Of a stretch of 35,353 nucleotides of DNA, positions 33,311 to 35,353 are shown piece by piece. The stretch's first letter is position 1, and each line of letters begins with the position of its first letter. Both the position numbers and the translations under genes were made by a program. Source of the DNA: an uncultured Caulobacterales bacterium (lineage in GTDB: Bacteria > Pseudomonadota > Alphaproteobacteria > Caulobacterales > Caulobacteraceae); NCBI GenBank assembly GCA_903858685.1, contig CAIOJR010000194.1, forward strand, positions 1 through 35,353. The letters run 5' to 3'. The notes below the pieces were generated by a model. The model worked only from the letters and a program-made list of their open reading frames with translations, did no database searches and had not been told where the DNA came from.

Positions 33311-35353
33311 TGTCGCGCGCCGCCAAGATCGCCGCCCTGTTCGGGCTTGCATCCATCCTGCCCGCCCTGAACGCGCTGGCCGCTTCGCCCATGCCGCCCG
33401 CCACGATTCTGTTCGGCGCCGCCTATTATGAGGAATATGAGCCGACCGACCGTCTGGCTCAGGACGTTGCGATGATGAAGGCGGCGCATATCAGCGTCGT
33501 GCGCATCGCCGAATCCACCTGGGCCACGCTGGAGCCGCGCGAAGGCGTCTTTGACTTCACCCATGTCGACCGGGTTCTGGACGCCATGGACAAGGCAGGC
33601 ATCAAGGTGATCATCGGCACGCCCACCTACGCCATCCCCGCCTGGCTGGCCGCCGCGCATCCAGACGTACTGGTCACCACGCGAGAAGGCCATGCCCGGT
33701 ACGGCGCGCGCCAGAATATGGACATCACCAGCCCCGTGTTTCGCCAGGCGGCGCAGCGGGTGATCGTGGCGCTGGTGGACCATGTCAAGGACCACCCCTG
33801 CGTCATCGGCTATCAGCTCGATAACGAGACCAAGTCCTATGGCGTCAGCGGCGCGGCTGTGCAGGCCCGGTTCAAGGGCTGGCTGCAGCAGCGCCACCCG
33901 GACCTGAACGAACTGAACGCCAGTTTCGGCCTCGACTACTGGAGCAATCGGGTCAATGACTGGAAGGACCTTCCCTCCACCGACGGCGCGGTGAACGCCA
34001 GCCTGACCACGGCCTTTGCAGAGTTTCAGCGCGGCCTGGTCAGCGAATATCTGCTCTGGCAAAACGCCCTGGTCCGCGCGCACGCCCGCCCTGACCAGTT
34101 TCTGACCCACAATTTCGATCTCGACTGGCGCGGATATTCCTATGGAATCCAGCCTGAGGTGAACCATTTTGACGCCGCCAAAGCCGTCGACGTGGCGGGC
34201 GTGGACATTTATCACCCCACTCAGGACCATCTGACAGGCGCTGAAATCGCCTTGGGCGGCGATCTGGCCCGCTCACTCAAGGGTGGTCGCAACTATCTGG
34301 TGCTCGAAACCCAGGCTCAGGGCTTTCCGGAATGGACGCCCTATCCCGGCCAGCTTCGGCTGCAAGCCTTCAGTCATCTGGCGTCTGGCGCCAGTATGGT
34401 CGAGTACTGGCACTGGGCGACGACACATAATTCGGTAGAGACCTATTGGCGGGGTCTGCTGGCCCAGGATTACCAGGCCAACCCCGCCTATGACGAAGCC
34501 GCCGCAATCGGTGCGGATCTGGCGCGATTGGGACCTCAACTGGCGGGGCTGAGGAAGCACAACGCCATCGCCGTCTATGTCAGTAATCGCGCCTTGAGCG
34601 GATTCAACGCCTTTCGCTTCGGCTGGACCTCGCCCCAGACCTATAATGACGTGCTGCGCCCGTTCTACGACGCACTCTATCGGATGAATGCGGAGGTCGA
34701 CTTCATCGACCCCTCCGTCACCGACCTGTCGGGTTACAGGCTGATCGTGGCGCCCGCGCTCTATGAGGCCTCTGCCACGGAGATCGAGCGCCTGAACGCC
34801 TTCGCCAGGGCGGGCGGCCATCTGGTCTACACCTTCAAGAGCGGAGTATCGGACGAGAACCTGAAGGTGCGCTCAACTGTACAACCCGGCCTGATCAACG
34901 AGGCTGCGGGTGTAGCCTACAGCCAGTTCACCATCCCGGCGGGCGTGTCGCTTGAAGGCGATCCCTACAGGGCCGGCCCGGAGGCCAATAGAGCGCGCTG
35001 GTGGATGGAACTGCTCACCCCCACCACGGCAAAGGTTCTGGCGACCTACCACCATCCCGTCTGGGGCGCATACGCCGCGGTGACCCGCAACACCTATGGC
35101 AAGGGCGACGTGACCTATATCGGCTTCATGCCCAGCGACGGCCTGACGGACAAGATCATGCAGGAAGTCGTGCGCAGCGCCGGTCTGTGGGGCCCGGCCC
35201 AGGCCGACAGCTTCCCCGTGATCGTGCGCAGCGGAACCCTGGCCAATGGCCATGAGGTGCACTACCTCCTGAACTATTCGGCCACAGCCTCAACCGCCGC
35301 CTATGGATTCAAGGCGGGCGCTGACCTGTTGAGCGGCGCGCGCATCGACGCCA
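33310..35353 (+). CDS. Exported GH42 beta-galactosidase, C-terminus cut by the window edge
   Basis: The frame from the GTG at 33310 is open to the right edge (681 codons seen). It starts with a signal-like segment (MSRAAKIAALFGLASILPAL, then to about residue 27), unusual because many GH42 enzymes are cytoplasmic. The TIM barrel follows with FGAAYYEEYEP, VRIAESTWATLEPREGVFDF, the acid/base E173 in GYQLDNETKSYG, and the nucleophile E333 in YLVLETQAQGFPEW. A trimerisation-type domain comes next, with YRLIVAPALYEAS and an RAGGHLVY strand. The GTG overlaps the GH43 stop by one base (TAGTG), so translation is coupled. Cleavage of beta-galactosyl or alpha-L-arabinopyranosyl linkages in arabinogalactan fits the context. 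An ATG at 33391 is less likely, as it drops the signal peptide. Confidence 0.9.
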   Translation, partial: MSRAAKIAALFGLASILPALNALAASPMPPATILFGAAYYEEYEPTDRLAQDVAMMKAAHISVVRIAESTWATLEPREGVFDFTHVDRVLDAMDKAGIKVIIGTPTYAIPAWLAAAHPDVLVTTREGHARYGARQNMDITSPVFRQAAQRVIVALVDHVKDHPCVIGYQLDNETKSYGVSGAAVQARFKGWLQQRHPDLNELNASFGLDYWSNRVNDWKDLPSTDGAVNASLTTAFAEFQRGLVSEYLLWQNALVRAHARPDQFLTHNFDLDWRGYSYGIQPEVNHFDAAKAVDVAGVDIYHPTQDHLTGAEIALGGDLARSLKGGRNYLVLETQAQGFPEWTPYPGQLRLQAFSHLASGASMVEYWHWATTHNSVETYWRGLLAQDYQANPAYDEAAAIGADLARLGPQLAGLRKHNAIAVYVSNRALSGFNAFRFGWTSPQTYNDVLRPFYDALYRMNAEVDFIDPSVTDLSGYRLIVAPALYEASATEIERLNAFARAGGHLVYTFKSGVSDENLKVRSTVQPGLINEAAGVAYSQFTIPAGVSLEGDPYRAGPEANRARWWMELLTPTTAKVLATYHHPVWGAYAAVTRNTYGKGDVTYIGFMPSDGLTDKIMQEVVRSAGLWGPAQADSFPVIVRSGTLANGHEVHYLLNYSATASTAAYGFKAGADLLSGARIDA

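Overview
The window is high-GC DNA from a Gram-negative bacterium. It has TonB-dependent receptor, RND-pump and Tat-exported genes, Caulobacterales-like carbohydrate loci and the non-phosphorylative L-arabinose route. I read it as an alphaproteobacterium, most likely Caulobacteraceae (Brevundimonas, Caulobacter, Phenylobacterium or Asticcacaulis type). That placement is inference from gene content, not from a marker gene. No rRNA, tRNA, CRISPR array, insertion sequence or phage gene was seen. The region looks like an ordinary chromosomal catabolic stretch.

Left part (1-12.6 kb). A truncated MFS transporter (minus) diverges from an acyl-CoA dehydrogenase (plus) across a short regulatory region with a promoter-like pair and two dyads. 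Next, all on minus, come an exported amidohydrolase overlapping a Tat-exported M19-type dipeptidase that has lost half of its metal ligands, a two-gene RND efflux operon (adaptor and pump), and a glpD-glpK glycerol catabolism operon.

Middle (12.6-17.6 kb). A 475-bp divergent intergenic region with a striking AT-rich core separates glpD from a lone TonB-dependent receptor, which ends in a textbook intrinsic terminator. It is followed by a group II branched-chain aminotransferase and a convergent small amidohydrolase.

Right part I, amino sugars (17.6-27.3 kb). A compact N-acetylglucosamine module is divergently organised. On minus, an EIIA-HPr-EI fusion and a NagE-type EIIC-EIIB-EIIB' permease overlap by 4 nt and together encode a whole phosphoenolpyruvate-to-sugar phosphorelay. 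On plus are nagA and an exported GH20 beta-N-acetylhexosaminidase, then an FHS-type sugar permease behind its own LacI-type palindrome. Chitin or peptidoglycan oligosaccharides would be cut by GH20 outside the cytoplasm, imported and phosphorylated by the PTS, and deacetylated by NagA. The deaminase NagB, a GlcNAc kinase and a dedicated regulator are not in the window.

Right part II, L-arabinose (27.4-35.4 kb). Alpha-ketoglutarate-semialdehyde dehydrogenase and an AraD1/GguC-type 2-keto-3-deoxy-L-arabonate dehydratase catalyse the last two steps of the non-phosphorylative arabinose pathway. They are followed by an exported aldose 1-epimerase, a convergent FadR-type GntR regulator, and an exported GH43 coupled by a 1-nt overlap to an exported GH42 that runs off the right edge. 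A TCAGACA-containing motif recurs at the promoters of this block and is a candidate operator for the local regulator.

I did not find a wholly new kind of system. The best leads are the NagE permease with a degenerate second EIIB domain, the metal-site-poor M19 protein, the dyads in the divergent intergenic regions, and the repeated candidate arabinose operator.
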